A stretch of 64,000 nt of DNA from CAYJKB01 sp964370625 (GTDB taxonomy: Bacteria; Bacillota; Clostridia; Oscillospirales; Butyricicoccaceae), in contig CAYJKB010000001.1 in the NCBI GenBank assembly GCA_964370625.1, forward strand, positions 1 to 64,000, read 5' to 3'. Shown piece by piece: positions 34,264 through 43,139 of this stretch. Both the position numbers and the translations under genes were made by a program. The number at the start of each line of letters is the position of its first letter. The first letter of the stretch is position 1. The notes under the pieces are model-generated. The model was not told the origin of the DNA, ran no database searches, and saw only the letters and a program-made list of their open reading frames with translations.

Positions 34264-35007
34264 ATGCTAAATAAAACAAGCATAATGCAAGTAGATTTTA
34301 ACAATATTTCTTTAAATGATGCTGTTGATATTACTATAGAAAATATTAAACAAGGAAATAAAGGATATGTTGTAACTCCTAATGCTGAAATTGCTTATAT
34401 GTGTAAAACTGATGATAAACTATGTAATATTATAAATAATGCATTTTTGACATTACCAGATGGAATTGGTGTAGTTTATGCTGCTAAAATTTTAGGGAAA
34501 CCACTTTGGGGTAAAGTAGCAGGGGTTGAATATGGCGAAAAACTCATTGCAAAGCTTGCAGATACTGAGTTTACAGCATTTTTCTTAGGTGGTAAACCCG
34601 GAGTTGCTAAAAAAGCAGCAGAAAATCTTAAAACATGTTACCCAAACCTTAAAATTGCTGGTGTTCGTGATGGTTATTTTAAAACACATGATGAAGCAAT
34701 AGCTGCAATTAATGATGTGGGTGGAGCTGATGTTGTTTTCTGTTGTTTGGGTGCACCTAAGCAAGAATTTTTCATGAAGGAAAATATGGATAAAATTAAT
34801 TGCCGAATTCTAGCAGGACTCGGTGGTTCGCTTGATGTATTCGCTGGCGAAGTTCAAAGAGCACCAGATATATTTATAAAACTTGGGCTTGAGTGGTTTT
34901 ACAGACTTATAAAACAACCATCTCGCATAGGTAGAATGATGAAATTACCTATGTATATGTTTTCTGTAATTGGATATAAATTATCCAGACGAGGAGGAAG
35001 TAAATAA
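34264..35007 (+). CDS. tagA: WecG/TagA/CpsF-family glycosyltransferase
   Basis: It transfers a sugar (typically N-acetylmannosamine) to an undecaprenyl-linked N-acetylglucosamine in wall teichoic acid or polysaccharide synthesis. Family markers are VVTPNAEIAYMC, LPDGIGVVYAAKILG, FFLGGKPGVAKKAA and LGAPKQEFFM, and the C-terminal amphipathic region (about 205-245) contacts the membrane. It is 247 residues long, within the normal range. It heads a run of plus-strand genes and overlaps thyX by one base. Confidence 0.9.
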   Translation: MLNKTSIMQVDFNNISLNDAVDITIENIKQGNKGYVVTPNAEIAYMCKTDDKLCNIINNAFLTLPDGIGVVYAAKILGKPLWGKVAGVEYGEKLIAKLADTEFTAFFLGGKPGVAKKAAENLKTCYPNLKIAGVRDGYFKTHDEAIAAINDVGGADVVFCCLGAPKQEFFMKENMDKINCRILAGLGGSLDVFAGEVQRAPDIFIKLGLEWFYRLIKQPSRIGRMMKLPMYMFSVIGYKLSRRGGSK

Positions 35008-35786
35008 TGAAAGTTTATTTAATTGCACATACTCCAATGCCACAAAAAGTAGTGGCAGCAGCTGCGAAAAATTGCTATTCAGCAGCAAATTTAGATACTT
35101 TATATGATGGATTGACAGATGAAAAAACAGAAGAATTTTTAGATATGTTAGCTGAAATCGGACATGCTAGCCCTATTGAACATGCAAGCTTTACATTTGC
35201 TATTGAAGGAGTATCACGTTCGCTGTTAGCTCAAATTACTCGTCATAGAATAGCATCTTTTAGTGTTCAATCTCAACGTTATGTAAAAGAAAAAGGCTTT
35301 GAATATGTAGTGCCTCATGAAATTGAAAAAATTCCACAAGCAAAAGAAATATTTATCAAAGCAATGGAAGATGATCAGAAAACTTATGAAGAACTAACGG
35401 CGATATTATTCGAAAAACACTATAATGATTTGATAGAGTCTGGAATGAATGAAAAAACAGCTACAAGAAATGCTGAAAAGAAAGCTATAGAAGATGCAAG
35501 ATATGTTCTTCCGAATGCTTGTACAACCAAAATCGTCATGACGATGAATGCTCGTGCTATGCAAAATTTCCTTGATATAAGAGGATGTATGAGAGCTCAA
35601 TGGGAAATTCGTGAGCTATCTGAACAAATTTATAAGCTATGTTATAAAGCAGCGCCTAATCTCTTTGCAAAAAGTGGACCATCTTGCGTTTATGGTGCAT
35701 GTAGAGAAGGGAAGATGACTTGTGGCAAAGCAAAAGAAGTAAGAGCGATGTATGAAGAATTTAGGGAGGATGAACTAAATGGGTAA
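35007..35786 (+). CDS. thyX: FAD-dependent thymidylate synthase
   Basis: It makes dTMP from dUMP using FAD and methylene-tetrahydrofolate. The ThyX motif RHRIASFSVQSQRY is at residues 79-92, and ITRHR and NARAMQNFLDIR also fit. Its 259 residues are typical of clostridial ThyX. It overlaps tagA (TAATG) and the thymidylate kinase gene (8 bases), which coordinates dTMP and dTDP supply. No thyA is visible in the window. Confidence 0.95.
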   Translation: MKVYLIAHTPMPQKVVAAAAKNCYSAANLDTLYDGLTDEKTEEFLDMLAEIGHASPIEHASFTFAIEGVSRSLLAQITRHRIASFSVQSQRYVKEKGFEYVVPHEIEKIPQAKEIFIKAMEDDQKTYEELTAILFEKHYNDLIESGMNEKTATRNAEKKAIEDARYVLPNACTTKIVMTMNARAMQNFLDIRGCMRAQWEIRELSEQIYKLCYKAAPNLFAKSGPSCVYGACREGKMTCGKAKEVRAMYEEFREDELNG

Positions 35787-36432
35787 TCTATTTGTTTTAG
35801 AAGGTAGTGACTGTTCTGGGAAATCCACACAGTTTGCACTTCTTACAAAAGCACTTGAAGATAAAAAAGTAAAACACAATACGATTACATTTCCAAGATA
35901 CCAAAAAGATTCTTCTATGTTAGTTCGAATGTATTTGTCAGGTCAGTTCGGAAATAGTCCATGTGATGTAAATGCTTATGCATCATCATCATTCTTTGCA
36001 GTTGATAGATTTGCCTCTTATAAAACTGAATGGGGCAAAGAATATCATGAGGGGAACTTGATTTTAGCTGATAGATATACAACCTCTAACGCTATTCATC
36101 AAGCATCTAAACTTGATGGAAAAGAATGTGAAGATTACTTAAATTGGCTTTTTGATTTTGAGTATAATTTGATGGGATTACCAGCGCCGAATTTAGTTAT
36201 CTTTCTTGATATGCCAACAGAATTTGCTGTAGAACTTATGAAAAACAGAGAAGATACCACACGTGATATTCATGAAATGGACACAGATTATTTAAAAAAA
36301 TGCTATAAAACAGCAACAAATATTTGTGATAATTATAATTGGTATAGAGTGTCATGTGTAAAAAATGGCAGTTTGCGTACAATAGAAGATATACATGAAG
36401 AAATTTTAGATTTAGTAATGCGCAAACTATAA
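35779..36432 (+). CDS. tmk: Thymidylate kinase
   Basis: It phosphorylates dTMP to dTDP. The P-loop EGSDCSGKST is at residues 8-17, the DR(Y/F) motif is ADRYTTSNA and the Asp-containing FLDMPTEFAVELM follows. The 217-residue chain belongs to the dTMP-kinase family in a divergent clostridial branch. The overlap with thyX indicates translational coupling within one pathway. Confidence 0.93.
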   Translation: MGNLFVLEGSDCSGKSTQFALLTKALEDKKVKHNTITFPRYQKDSSMLVRMYLSGQFGNSPCDVNAYASSSFFAVDRFASYKTEWGKEYHEGNLILADRYTTSNAIHQASKLDGKECEDYLNWLFDFEYNLMGLPAPNLVIFLDMPTEFAVELMKNREDTTRDIHEMDTDYLKKCYKTATNICDNYNWYRVSCVKNGSLRTIEDIHEEILDLVMRKL

Positions 36433-36453
36433 GAAAGGTAAAATTTAAATATA

Positions 36454-37356
36454 ATGTTAGAATTTAAGAAAATTGAAATTACAGACAAAGAAAAATGCGA
36501 GAAATATTTGAAAATGAGGAATTTTCATTTTTGTGAGTATTCTTTTGTAGATTTATTTATCTGGTCAGAACACTATCACACAGAAATTGCGTTTTCAGAT
36601 GAATTTTTGTTTATTCGTATGAAATCTTTCCCGGAAGGTGTTGTGATGTACGCTGCACCAATAGGTGTTGGAAATATAAAAACAGCAATTACATCTATTC
36701 GTATGGATGCAGAAAAAAATGGTGTTGCATTTATAATGGTGTCATTATCAGAACAATTAGTAACTGAAATTGAAGAAATATCGCCTGAAACTTTTCACTT
36801 TAAAGAACTTCGTGACAGTGCCGATTATGTGTATCTTGCAGAAAAAATGATTTCTTTAGCAGGTAAAAAACTTCACTCAAAACGTAATTTTATCAATAGA
36901 TTTAAAACAAATTATGAGGGAAGATGGGTGTTTGAAGATATTACACAGCAAAATATTGAACAAGTACTTGAATATCATGAAGAATGGTGTCATGCAAATG
37001 GATGCGCTGATGACGATTCATTTTTAGGTGAAACTTGTGCAATACGTCGTGCGTTATCACACTTCGATGAGCTACGCCTTAAGGGTGGATTATTAAAAAT
37101 TGATGGAAAAGTTATAGCTTATACATTTGGAGCACAAAGTACAGATGATATGTTTGTTATTCAAATTGAAAAAGCTGATGGTAGTATAGCTGGGGCTTAT
37201 CAAATGATTAATAATGAATTTGCAAAGAAATACTGTAATGAGGTATTATATATTAATAGAGAAGAGGACCTCGGGCTTGAAGGACTTCGAAAAGCAAAAC
37301 TTTCATACTATCCTGAAATGATAAACATGAAATATATGGCTGTTCTGAAAAAGTAA
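36454..37356 (+). CDS. DUF2156 (phosphatidylglycerol lysyltransferase-like) protein
   Basis: A 300-residue cytoplasmic protein with two GNAT-like halves typical of DUF2156. Landmarks are the N-terminal FHFCEYSFVDLFIW, KLHSKRNFINRFK in the middle, and YINREEDLGLEGLRKAKLSYYPE near the C-terminus, the most conserved string of the family. It lacks the membrane part of MprF, so substrates are unknown. It lies between tmk and a second GNAT protein. Confidence 0.88.
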   Translation: MLEFKKIEITDKEKCEKYLKMRNFHFCEYSFVDLFIWSEHYHTEIAFSDEFLFIRMKSFPEGVVMYAAPIGVGNIKTAITSIRMDAEKNGVAFIMVSLSEQLVTEIEEISPETFHFKELRDSADYVYLAEKMISLAGKKLHSKRNFINRFKTNYEGRWVFEDITQQNIEQVLEYHEEWCHANGCADDDSFLGETCAIRRALSHFDELRLKGGLLKIDGKVIAYTFGAQSTDDMFVIQIEKADGSIAGAYQMINNEFAKKYCNEVLYINREEDLGLEGLRKAKLSYYPEMINMKYMAVLKK

Positions 37357-37376
37357 ATATTAAAGGTGGGCTTGAT

Positions 37377-38216
37377 TTGATACGTATTGCACAAAATTCG
37401 GATAAAGAGCAAATAAAAAACCTATTTGATAAATGTTTTGATGAAGATATAATTTTCAATAACTGGTTTTTCGAAAATGTATTTGAAATTAATAAGACAA
37501 TAATTTATGAAACCAATAATAAAATTACATCTATGTTGCAAATGCTTGACTATAGTTTGATTTCAAATGGGGAAAAATATGAAATTTCTTATATTTATGG
37601 TGTTTGTACTGATAATGAATATCGAAATCAGAAACAAATGGCTAAAATTTTAAATTATGCATTTGACCTTGATATAAAAAAAGGAAAAGATTTTTCTGTT
37701 TTAATTCCTCAGCATGATTGGCTTTTTGATGTTTATAGTAAATTTGATTATAAGCCTTGTTTCAAAGTTATTACGGAAAAGCATGATTTTAATATTAATA
37801 CTAAAGTTCAAAAAGTTAAAAGGCTGACACATGCGAATATAGAAGACTTGTCTAATGTTTATGAAAAAGCACTTTGTAATGTAGATAGAATTTTGAGAGA
37901 TGATGATTTTTGGAAGAAACAAATCAAGTTAATTGATAATATAGGTTTAGGGTTCTATGGTATTTTTGATAACGATAAAATGACTGCATATGCTTTTCTA
38001 TGGGAAATTGATGATTGTTTATATGCCCAAGAAATTTTTGCAATAGATGAAACGGCAAAACAAGTTATACTTCAAAGTTTAATGAAAGAATTTAATAAAG
38101 ATATAATTAGGTCTACAAGCTTTGACAATGATTTTTATGATAAATTTGGGTGTATTAAAACATATAAAAAGGATATTACACACTTTAACGGTTATATGAA
38201 TTTGATGTTTAATTAG
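37377..38216 (+). CDS. GNAT-family N-acetyltransferase
   Basis: A 279-residue protein with an N-terminal GNAT fold (about 1-150). The acetyl-CoA region is represented by ISYIYGVCTDNEYRNQKQMA, where the usual Q/RxxGxG/A loop reads RNQKQMA and is weak. The C-terminal half resembles a second, degenerate GNAT domain. The start is probably TTG 37377, as no ATG fits; the nearest G-rich ribosome site is AGGTGGG. Substrate unknown. Confidence 0.8.
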   Translation: MIRIAQNSDKEQIKNLFDKCFDEDIIFNNWFFENVFEINKTIIYETNNKITSMLQMLDYSLISNGEKYEISYIYGVCTDNEYRNQKQMAKILNYAFDLDIKKGKDFSVLIPQHDWLFDVYSKFDYKPCFKVITEKHDFNINTKVQKVKRLTHANIEDLSNVYEKALCNVDRILRDDDFWKKQIKLIDNIGLGFYGIFDNDKMTAYAFLWEIDDCLYAQEIFAIDETAKQVILQSLMKEFNKDIIRSTSFDNDFYDKFGCIKTYKKDITHFNGYMNLMFN

Positions 38217-38228
38217 GAGGAAGTAAAT

Positions 38229-38774
38229 ATGGTAGCACTATTTTTAGCTGAAGGTTTTGAAGAAATTGAAGCAGTTGCACCCGTAGATATTCTGAAAAGA
38301 GCAGGGATTGATGTAAAAATAGTGAGCATTACGAAAAATAAGCAAGTTTGTGGTGCACACGGGATTATTGTTACAGCGGATACTATAATTGATGAAATTT
38401 TAAATTGTGAATTTGAGATGCTTATATTGCCTGGTGGTATGCCTGGAACTGTAAATTTGATTGAATGTAATGAACTTTTGGATTTGATAAAAAAAGAGTA
38501 TGTAAAAGGTACATATATTGCAGCAATTTGTGCAGCGCCTAGAGTTCTTGATACAGCTGGTGTATTAGATGGGAAAAATATTACGTGTTATCCATCAGTA
38601 TCATCACAGATTAAACATGGAATATGGGCAGATAAAATAGTTTGTCAAGATGGAAATATTATTACATCTAAAGGTGCAGGAACAGCTATTGACTTTGGAC
38701 TATACCTTGTAGAAGTATTGTTATCAAAACTTAATTCAAATGAAATTTCAAGAGGTATTTGTTATGATAGATAA
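38229..38774 (+). CDS. DJ-1/PfpI-family protein
   Basis: A 181-residue DJ-1 superfamily protein. Glu16 (EEIEAVAPVDILKRAG) and the elbow cysteine in AAICAAPRVL (about residue 100) form the conserved site. Such proteins are redox-sensitive glyoxalases/deglycases or stress proteins, and the activity cannot be set from sequence. It has a strong AGGAGG site and overlaps the next gene by 11 bases. Confidence 0.92.
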   Translation: MVALFLAEGFEEIEAVAPVDILKRAGIDVKIVSITKNKQVCGAHGIIVTADTIIDEILNCEFEMLILPGGMPGTVNLIECNELLDLIKKEYVKGTYIAAICAAPRVLDTAGVLDGKNITCYPSVSSQIKHGIWADKIVCQDGNIITSKGAGTAIDFGLYLVEVLLSKLNSNEISRGICYDR

Positions 38775-39330
38775 GGAAAAATTAAGAAATGAATTGCTTG
38801 AAAAACGTAAAACTTTAAGTCAATCAGAACTTGAAAGCAAGAGCCAAAAAATTTATAACTATCTGGTTTGTCAGAGTGATTTTATAAATGCAAAATCAAT
38901 TTTTGTTTATTGTTCAGCTGGAAAAGAAATTATGACAGATGATATTATAATAAAAGCTCTCGCAGACTCAAAAGCTGTATATGTTCCTTATTGTTATGCT
39001 AAAGGACTTATGAAGCCTGTAAGAATTTATTCATTAGAAGATTTGAAAATAGGTAAATTTGATATTAGAGAACCCAAAAATACAGAAGGTGAAGTTGATA
39101 AAGCTCAAATTGATTTATGTATTGTTCCAAATCTTGCGATAGACAAAAATGGATTTAGAATAGGCTATGGTGGAGGCTTTTATGATAGATTTATGAGAGG
39201 TGAGGAGTTTAGAAAAATTTCTCTTTGTTTATCTCATAATGTATATGAAAAATTGCCACATGAAGAACATGATGTAAATTGTGATATAATAATTACAGAA
39301 AATGGAGTTTTAGATACAAATGAAGTATAA
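38764..39330 (+). CDS. 5-formyltetrahydrofolate cyclo-ligase
   Basis: It converts 5-formyl-THF to methenyl-THF with ATP (one-carbon metabolism). The N-terminus LRNELLEKRKTLSQSE, the central PKNTE and the C-terminal GYGGGFYDRFM are the family signatures. I start at ATG 38764 because AAGAGG at 38750-38755 is well placed. An in-frame ATG at 38740 would add eight residues and lacks this spacing. It overlaps the DJ-1 gene and the following CPBP gene. Confidence 0.93.
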   Translation: MIDKEKLRNELLEKRKTLSQSELESKSQKIYNYLVCQSDFINAKSIFVYCSAGKEIMTDDIIIKALADSKAVYVPYCYAKGLMKPVRIYSLEDLKIGKFDIREPKNTEGEVDKAQIDLCIVPNLAIDKNGFRIGYGGGFYDRFMRGEEFRKISLCLSHNVYEKLPHEEHDVNCDIIITENGVLDTNEV

Positions 39331-40216
39331 ATCATCAATGATAATTGGGTTTTTGCTATTTTTTGCATTTTGTATCATATCTTCAACAGAACTTATAGTA
39401 TCACAAGTGCTAACTGTTTCACCAAATACAGAGCCCATATATATTGTGGGAATTATACATATAATAGCTTTTGTAGTGCCAACAGCAGTGCTGAGATTTA
39501 CAAAAGTAGGTGAAGAAGGTTATCCTACATTGAGGATTAGATTTTTTTCGCCTCCAGCTATATTGTTTATAATTTCTGTGTCTATTTCACTTGCTCTTTT
39601 ATCATTTTTATTAAATAACCTTATGTTAACTATCTTTCCATCAATTGCTCAAACAGATAATTCTATGTTTATTTGGTGGTCTAAAGATGATTTTGCAAAT
39701 ATAATATTTATTATAATAATTCAAGCTATAGTTTATGAACTTTTTTTCAGAGGGGCATTATTTTCAGCATTAGAACATAGACGCTCTACTTTTATTGCAG
39801 TTTCAATATCAGCAATAATGTATGCTTTGATTTATGGCTCATTATATAATTTTTTAGGACCACTAATTACAGGTTTTATCCTTGCAATGATTACATATTG
39901 GACAAATTCAGTGCTTCCAGCAATATTTATAAAAATAATTTACAATATTACTACAATTTTAATTTTAAATCTTACACAAATGTATTTTTTAGTTGGATTT
40001 AGCTATTATATTAATGTAATCATAGTATTATTATTTTTGTTATTTACATATATATGGCTATCAAGGCTTGAAGGATTAATTGAAGATGGAAAAATAAAAA
40101 CATTCCAAAAGAGCCGAATAAGTCATATATCAGCTCTTTTAGAATGTCTAATAAACCCAGGATTTTTAGCTTTTATATTTATATATTTTTTAATTGCAAT
40201 TGTAGGAGTTATTTAA
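39320..40216 (+). CDS. CPBP/Abi-family membrane protein with degenerate catalytic motifs
   Basis: A 298-residue polytopic membrane protein related to CPBP intramembrane glutamic proteases. The family's EExxxR motif reads YELFFR (Tyr139 in place of the first Glu). The second motif, FxxxH, reads YALIY (168-172), and the third, HxxxN, reads KIIYN (205-209). Thus the catalytic Glu and both His appear lost, and a non-protease role is likely. It overlaps the cyclo-ligase gene by 11 bases. At its 3' end it overlaps a small gene on the other strand by 4 bases. Confidence 0.8.
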   Translation: MKYKSSMIIGFLLFFAFCIISSTELIVSQVLTVSPNTEPIYIVGIIHIIAFVVPTAVLRFTKVGEEGYPTLRIRFFSPPAILFIISVSISLALLSFLLNNLMLTIFPSIAQTDNSMFIWWSKDDFANIIFIIIIQAIVYELFFRGALFSALEHRRSTFIAVSISAIMYALIYGSLYNFLGPLITGFILAMITYWTNSVLPAIFIKIIYNITTILILNLTQMYFLVGFSYYINVIIVLLFLLFTYIWLSRLEGLIEDGKIKTFQKSRISHISALLECLINPGFLAFIFIYFLIAIVGVI

Positions 40217-40338
40217 CAACGATTTGTAAAACCGAATAGGTAATTATTGTTGCAAGCGATGAATAATACTATTATCATAATTATGAAAAGAAGAATTGTA
40301 TCAATATCATAGCTATTTGAAAAACAATTATTTAACAT
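40213..40338 (-). CDS. 41-residue membrane peptide, YjcZ/sporulation-like
   Basis: A short minus-strand gene with an excellent ribosome site (AAGGAGGTG, six bases before the ATG). The product starts MLNNCFSNSYDID, has one very hydrophobic helix (ILLFIIMIIVLFIA) and ends in an Asn/Phe/Cys-rich tail. This resembles, from memory, small sporulation-type peptides of Firmicutes (YjcZ-like). Upstream CATAGTATA with AC 17 bases before it matches a sigma-K-type promoter. Function unknown. Confidence 0.6.
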   Translation of the reverse strand: MLNNCFSNSYDIDTILLFIIMIIVLFIACNNNYLFGFTNRC

Positions 40339-40425
40339 TTAGTTCACCTCCTTTTTATAGTTTATACTATGAAAATAAGATGTTTTATGTTACAATAGAA
40401 AATAAAAAATGAAACGGATGGAATT

Positions 40426-41574
40426 ATGGAAAACAATAGACAAAATAATACAAATTCACAGACAAATGAAAATAATCAACCAAGAAGAAGAAAAAAAGGT
40501 AAAAAAGGATTTACACCAATAGGTGTATTTACTTATATTATCTTTATTTTTGCAGTGTCAGCAGTTATTTCAGTTGTAGGTCTAGTTCTTGCAAATGATA
40601 TGTTTGCTTTTATGAAAGAAGACAAAGTGATAACTGTTGATATAGCTGAAAATGCTACAATTTCTGATGTTGCAGATGAATTAGGTGAAAAAGGCGTTAT
40701 CGAACATGCGTTTTTCTTCAGTTTATTTACAACTCTTACAACAGATAATCCAGAAGAGTTGAATTTCACAGTGGGAACACATGAATTAAATTATAAAATG
40801 GACTATCGTGCAATTATGAGTGAACTTGTGAATACTTCGAATGATATTAAGAAAATTACAATCCCAGAAGGATATACTATTGATCAAATAGTTGAGCTTT
40901 TGGTTAAAGAAGGTATCTCTACACAAGAAAAACTTATGAAAGTTATAAATGAATATCCATTTAAACATGAATTTCTAAAAGATGTTCCAATGCAAGAAAA
41001 ACGCCTTGAAGGATATTTATTCCCAGATACATATGAATTTTATGTAATGGAAGTTGACAACCCTAGTTGGGATGAGAATGGTGATGGAATTGATGATGCT
41101 GCTGTTCAAGTTATTAATAAAATGCTAAACAACTTTGATAATCAATATACAGTTCAAATTTCAGACAAAGCAGATGATTTAGGGCTTACAATGCAAGAAG
41201 TTATCACAATTGCTTCAATGATTGAACGTGAAGCGAAACTTGTGGATGAACAGCCAACTATTTCTGGTGTAATCCATAATAGGCTAAATAGTTCTAATTT
41301 CCAATATCTACAAATTGATGCAACGCTTCAATATGCATACGGGCATAATAATCCTTTAACACGTGAAGAATTAGACAGTGATCATCCATACAACACATAT
41401 ACAAACAAAGGTTTGCCACCAGGGCCTATTGCATCTCCTGGATTTGATGCAATTTACTCAGCTGTTACACCTGATAATCATAGTTACTATTATTACGTTG
41501 CAAGAGAAGATGGTTCACATATATTCTCTGAAACTTTAGATCAACATAATGCTGCTGTAGCATCAGTGCAATAA
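40426..41574 (+). CDS. mltG: Endolytic transglycosylase MltG
   Basis: It cleaves nascent peptidoglycan glycan strands and so sets chain length. A charged cytoplasmic N-terminus (1-29, rich in Asn/Gln/Arg/Lys) precedes one membrane helix (about 33-56). A LysM-like region and the YceG domain follow, with LEGYLFPDTYEF, catalytic Glu in ASMIEREAK and PPGPIASPG. The 382-residue length is typical of Firmicute MltG. It is separated by only a few bases from the U32 gene. Confidence 0.95.
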   Translation: MENNRQNNTNSQTNENNQPRRRKKGKKGFTPIGVFTYIIFIFAVSAVISVVGLVLANDMFAFMKEDKVITVDIAENATISDVADELGEKGVIEHAFFFSLFTTLTTDNPEELNFTVGTHELNYKMDYRAIMSELVNTSNDIKKITIPEGYTIDQIVELLVKEGISTQEKLMKVINEYPFKHEFLKDVPMQEKRLEGYLFPDTYEFYVMEVDNPSWDENGDGIDDAAVQVINKMLNNFDNQYTVQISDKADDLGLTMQEVITIASMIEREAKLVDEQPTISGVIHNRLNSSNFQYLQIDATLQYAYGHNNPLTREELDSDHPYNTYTNKGLPPGPIASPGFDAIYSAVTPDNHSYYYYVAREDGSHIFSETLDQHNAAVASVQ

Positions 41575-41587
41575 TTAGGTGAGGAAA

Positions 41588-42829
41588 ATGAGTATTAAAA
41601 GACCGGAAATTTTATCTCCAGCAGGAGATTTTGAAAAATTAAGATTTGCAGTAAAATATGGTGCTGATGCTGTTTATATGGCTGGTAATATGTTTGGAAT
41701 GCGAGCAGCAGCTGGAAATTTTGACAGCGATGAGATGAGCAAAGGTGTTGAATTTGCCCATGCTCATGGGGTTAAAGTATATATTACAGCAAATGTTATG
41801 CCAAGAAATGATGAACTTCAGCATCTGCCAGCGTTTTTAGAGCAAATAGAACAAGCAAAAGCAGATGCTGTTATCGTAGCTGATATGGGTGTAATGGCTA
41901 TGGCTAAAAAATATGCTCCAAATGTTCCTATTCATGTAAGCACACAAACTAGCATTGTAAATCATGCTTCAGCTAGTGCATGGCATGATCTAGGAGCAGA
42001 ACGCATTGTTCTCGCTCGTGAACTTACGCTTGAAGACATTACAGAAATTCGTGCTAAAACTCCGAAAGAGCTTGAAATTGAAGCATTTGTGCACGGTGCA
42101 ATGTGTATTTCTTATTCAGGGCGTTGTCTAATTTCAAATTATATGACAGGTAGAGATGCAAACAGAGGCGCATGTGCACAGCCTTGTAGATGGAGATATG
42201 CTTTAGTTGAAGAAAAAAGACCAAACGAATATTATCCAGTTTACGAAGATCAATATGGAACGTATCTATATAATTCAAAAGATATGTGCATGATAGAGCA
42301 TATTCCAGAACTTATCAAAGCTGGAATTGATTCATTTAAAATCGAAGGCAGAGCAAAAACTGCATATTATACAGCTGGAATTACAAACGCATATAAACAA
42401 GCTGTAAATGCTTATATGGAAAACCCAGAGGGCTTTGTGCTTCCAGAGGAAATTAGAGCTGAAATTCATAAAGTTAGCCATAGAAATTATTTCACAGGAT
42501 TTTACTTTGATAAATATGAGCATGGACAATATTATGAAGATGCCCATTATATCAGAGAATGGGATGTTACAGCAATGCCTGTATCATGTGATGATGATGG
42601 AAATGCTGTGTTTAATCTTAAAAATAAATTCTTTTTAGGTGATGAACTTGAGCTGATTGAACCAAATCGTCCTCCTTATCGTTTTAAAGTAAATGAAATG
42701 TTTGATGACAAAGGCGAAAGTCTTGAAGTTGCACGTCATCCTGCAATGAATATTCATTTGAAATTCCCATTCAAAGTAGGGGAATATGCAATTTTAAGAC
42801 GTGAAAAGAGTGCTAATGAAAAGGATTGA
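41588..42829 (+). CDS. U32-family peptidase / rRNA-tRNA hydroxylation protein (YrrO-type)
   Basis: A 413-residue U32 protein. The N-terminal ILSPAGDFEKLRFAVKYGADAV is split by a conserved loop, and the catalytic/cofactor part has HGAMCISYSGRCLIS, CAQPCRW and FKIEGRAK with four conserved cysteines. U32 proteins of this kind hydroxylate RNA bases (TrhP/RlhA in other bacteria) using prephenate-derived cofactors, and the protease label is historical. I start at ATG 41588 because AGGTGAGG is its ribosome site; a GTG nine bases earlier is less likely. Its stop codon overlaps the -35 box of the alaS promoter. Confidence 0.92.
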   Translation: MSIKRPEILSPAGDFEKLRFAVKYGADAVYMAGNMFGMRAAAGNFDSDEMSKGVEFAHAHGVKVYITANVMPRNDELQHLPAFLEQIEQAKADAVIVADMGVMAMAKKYAPNVPIHVSTQTSIVNHASASAWHDLGAERIVLARELTLEDITEIRAKTPKELEIEAFVHGAMCISYSGRCLISNYMTGRDANRGACAQPCRWRYALVEEKRPNEYYPVYEDQYGTYLYNSKDMCMIEHIPELIKAGIDSFKIEGRAKTAYYTAGITNAYKQAVNAYMENPEGFVLPEEIRAEIHKVSHRNYFTGFYFDKYEHGQYYEDAHYIREWDVTAMPVSCDDDGNAVFNLKNKFFLGDELELIEPNRPPYRFKVNEMFDDKGESLEVARHPAMNIHLKFPFKVGEYAILRREKSANEKD

Positions 42830-42854
42830 CATTAATAATCTTTTGTTGTATAAT
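42826..42854 (+). promoter_or_regulatory. Promoter of alaS
   Basis: A consensus TTGACA (42826-42831) and TATAAT (42849-42854) are spaced by 17 bases. The -35 box overlaps the U32 gene stop codon. Confidence 0.9.
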
Positions 42855-42860
42855 GAGTTC

Positions 42861-43107
42861 ATATGTAAAAAGCTATGATAAAGAATGAATTATGCCACTT
42901 AGCACACAGAGAGAGGGACAAGCTGAAAACCCTTTGCTTATGTATTTTTCTGCTACTTTTGAGCTTCCTTGTAATGAAGGACGTGTTATTTACGTTATAA
43001 AATAATCTAAGACGCTCTGTTGTTTTATGCGATAGAGTAATTAGGGTGGTACCGTGAAAAACATTAACTTTTTCGCCCCTATTTTAATTAATAGGGGCGT
43101 TTTTTAT
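42861..43107 (+). promoter_or_regulatory. T-box riboswitch (alanine) of alaS
   Basis: The leader contains the T-box AGGGTGGTACCGTG (about 43044-43057) and the stem I AGAGAG element near 42908. A GCT triplet at 42952-42954 is followed by the ACTTTTGAGC pattern, the expected specifier for alanine. The leader ends with the terminator CGCCCCTATT/AATAGGGGCG plus a T-run (43074-43107). Uncharged tRNA-Ala should favour the antiterminator and switch alaS on. Confidence 0.92.
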
Positions 43108-43139
43108 GTATAAATTTAAATTATTGGAGGATATAATCA

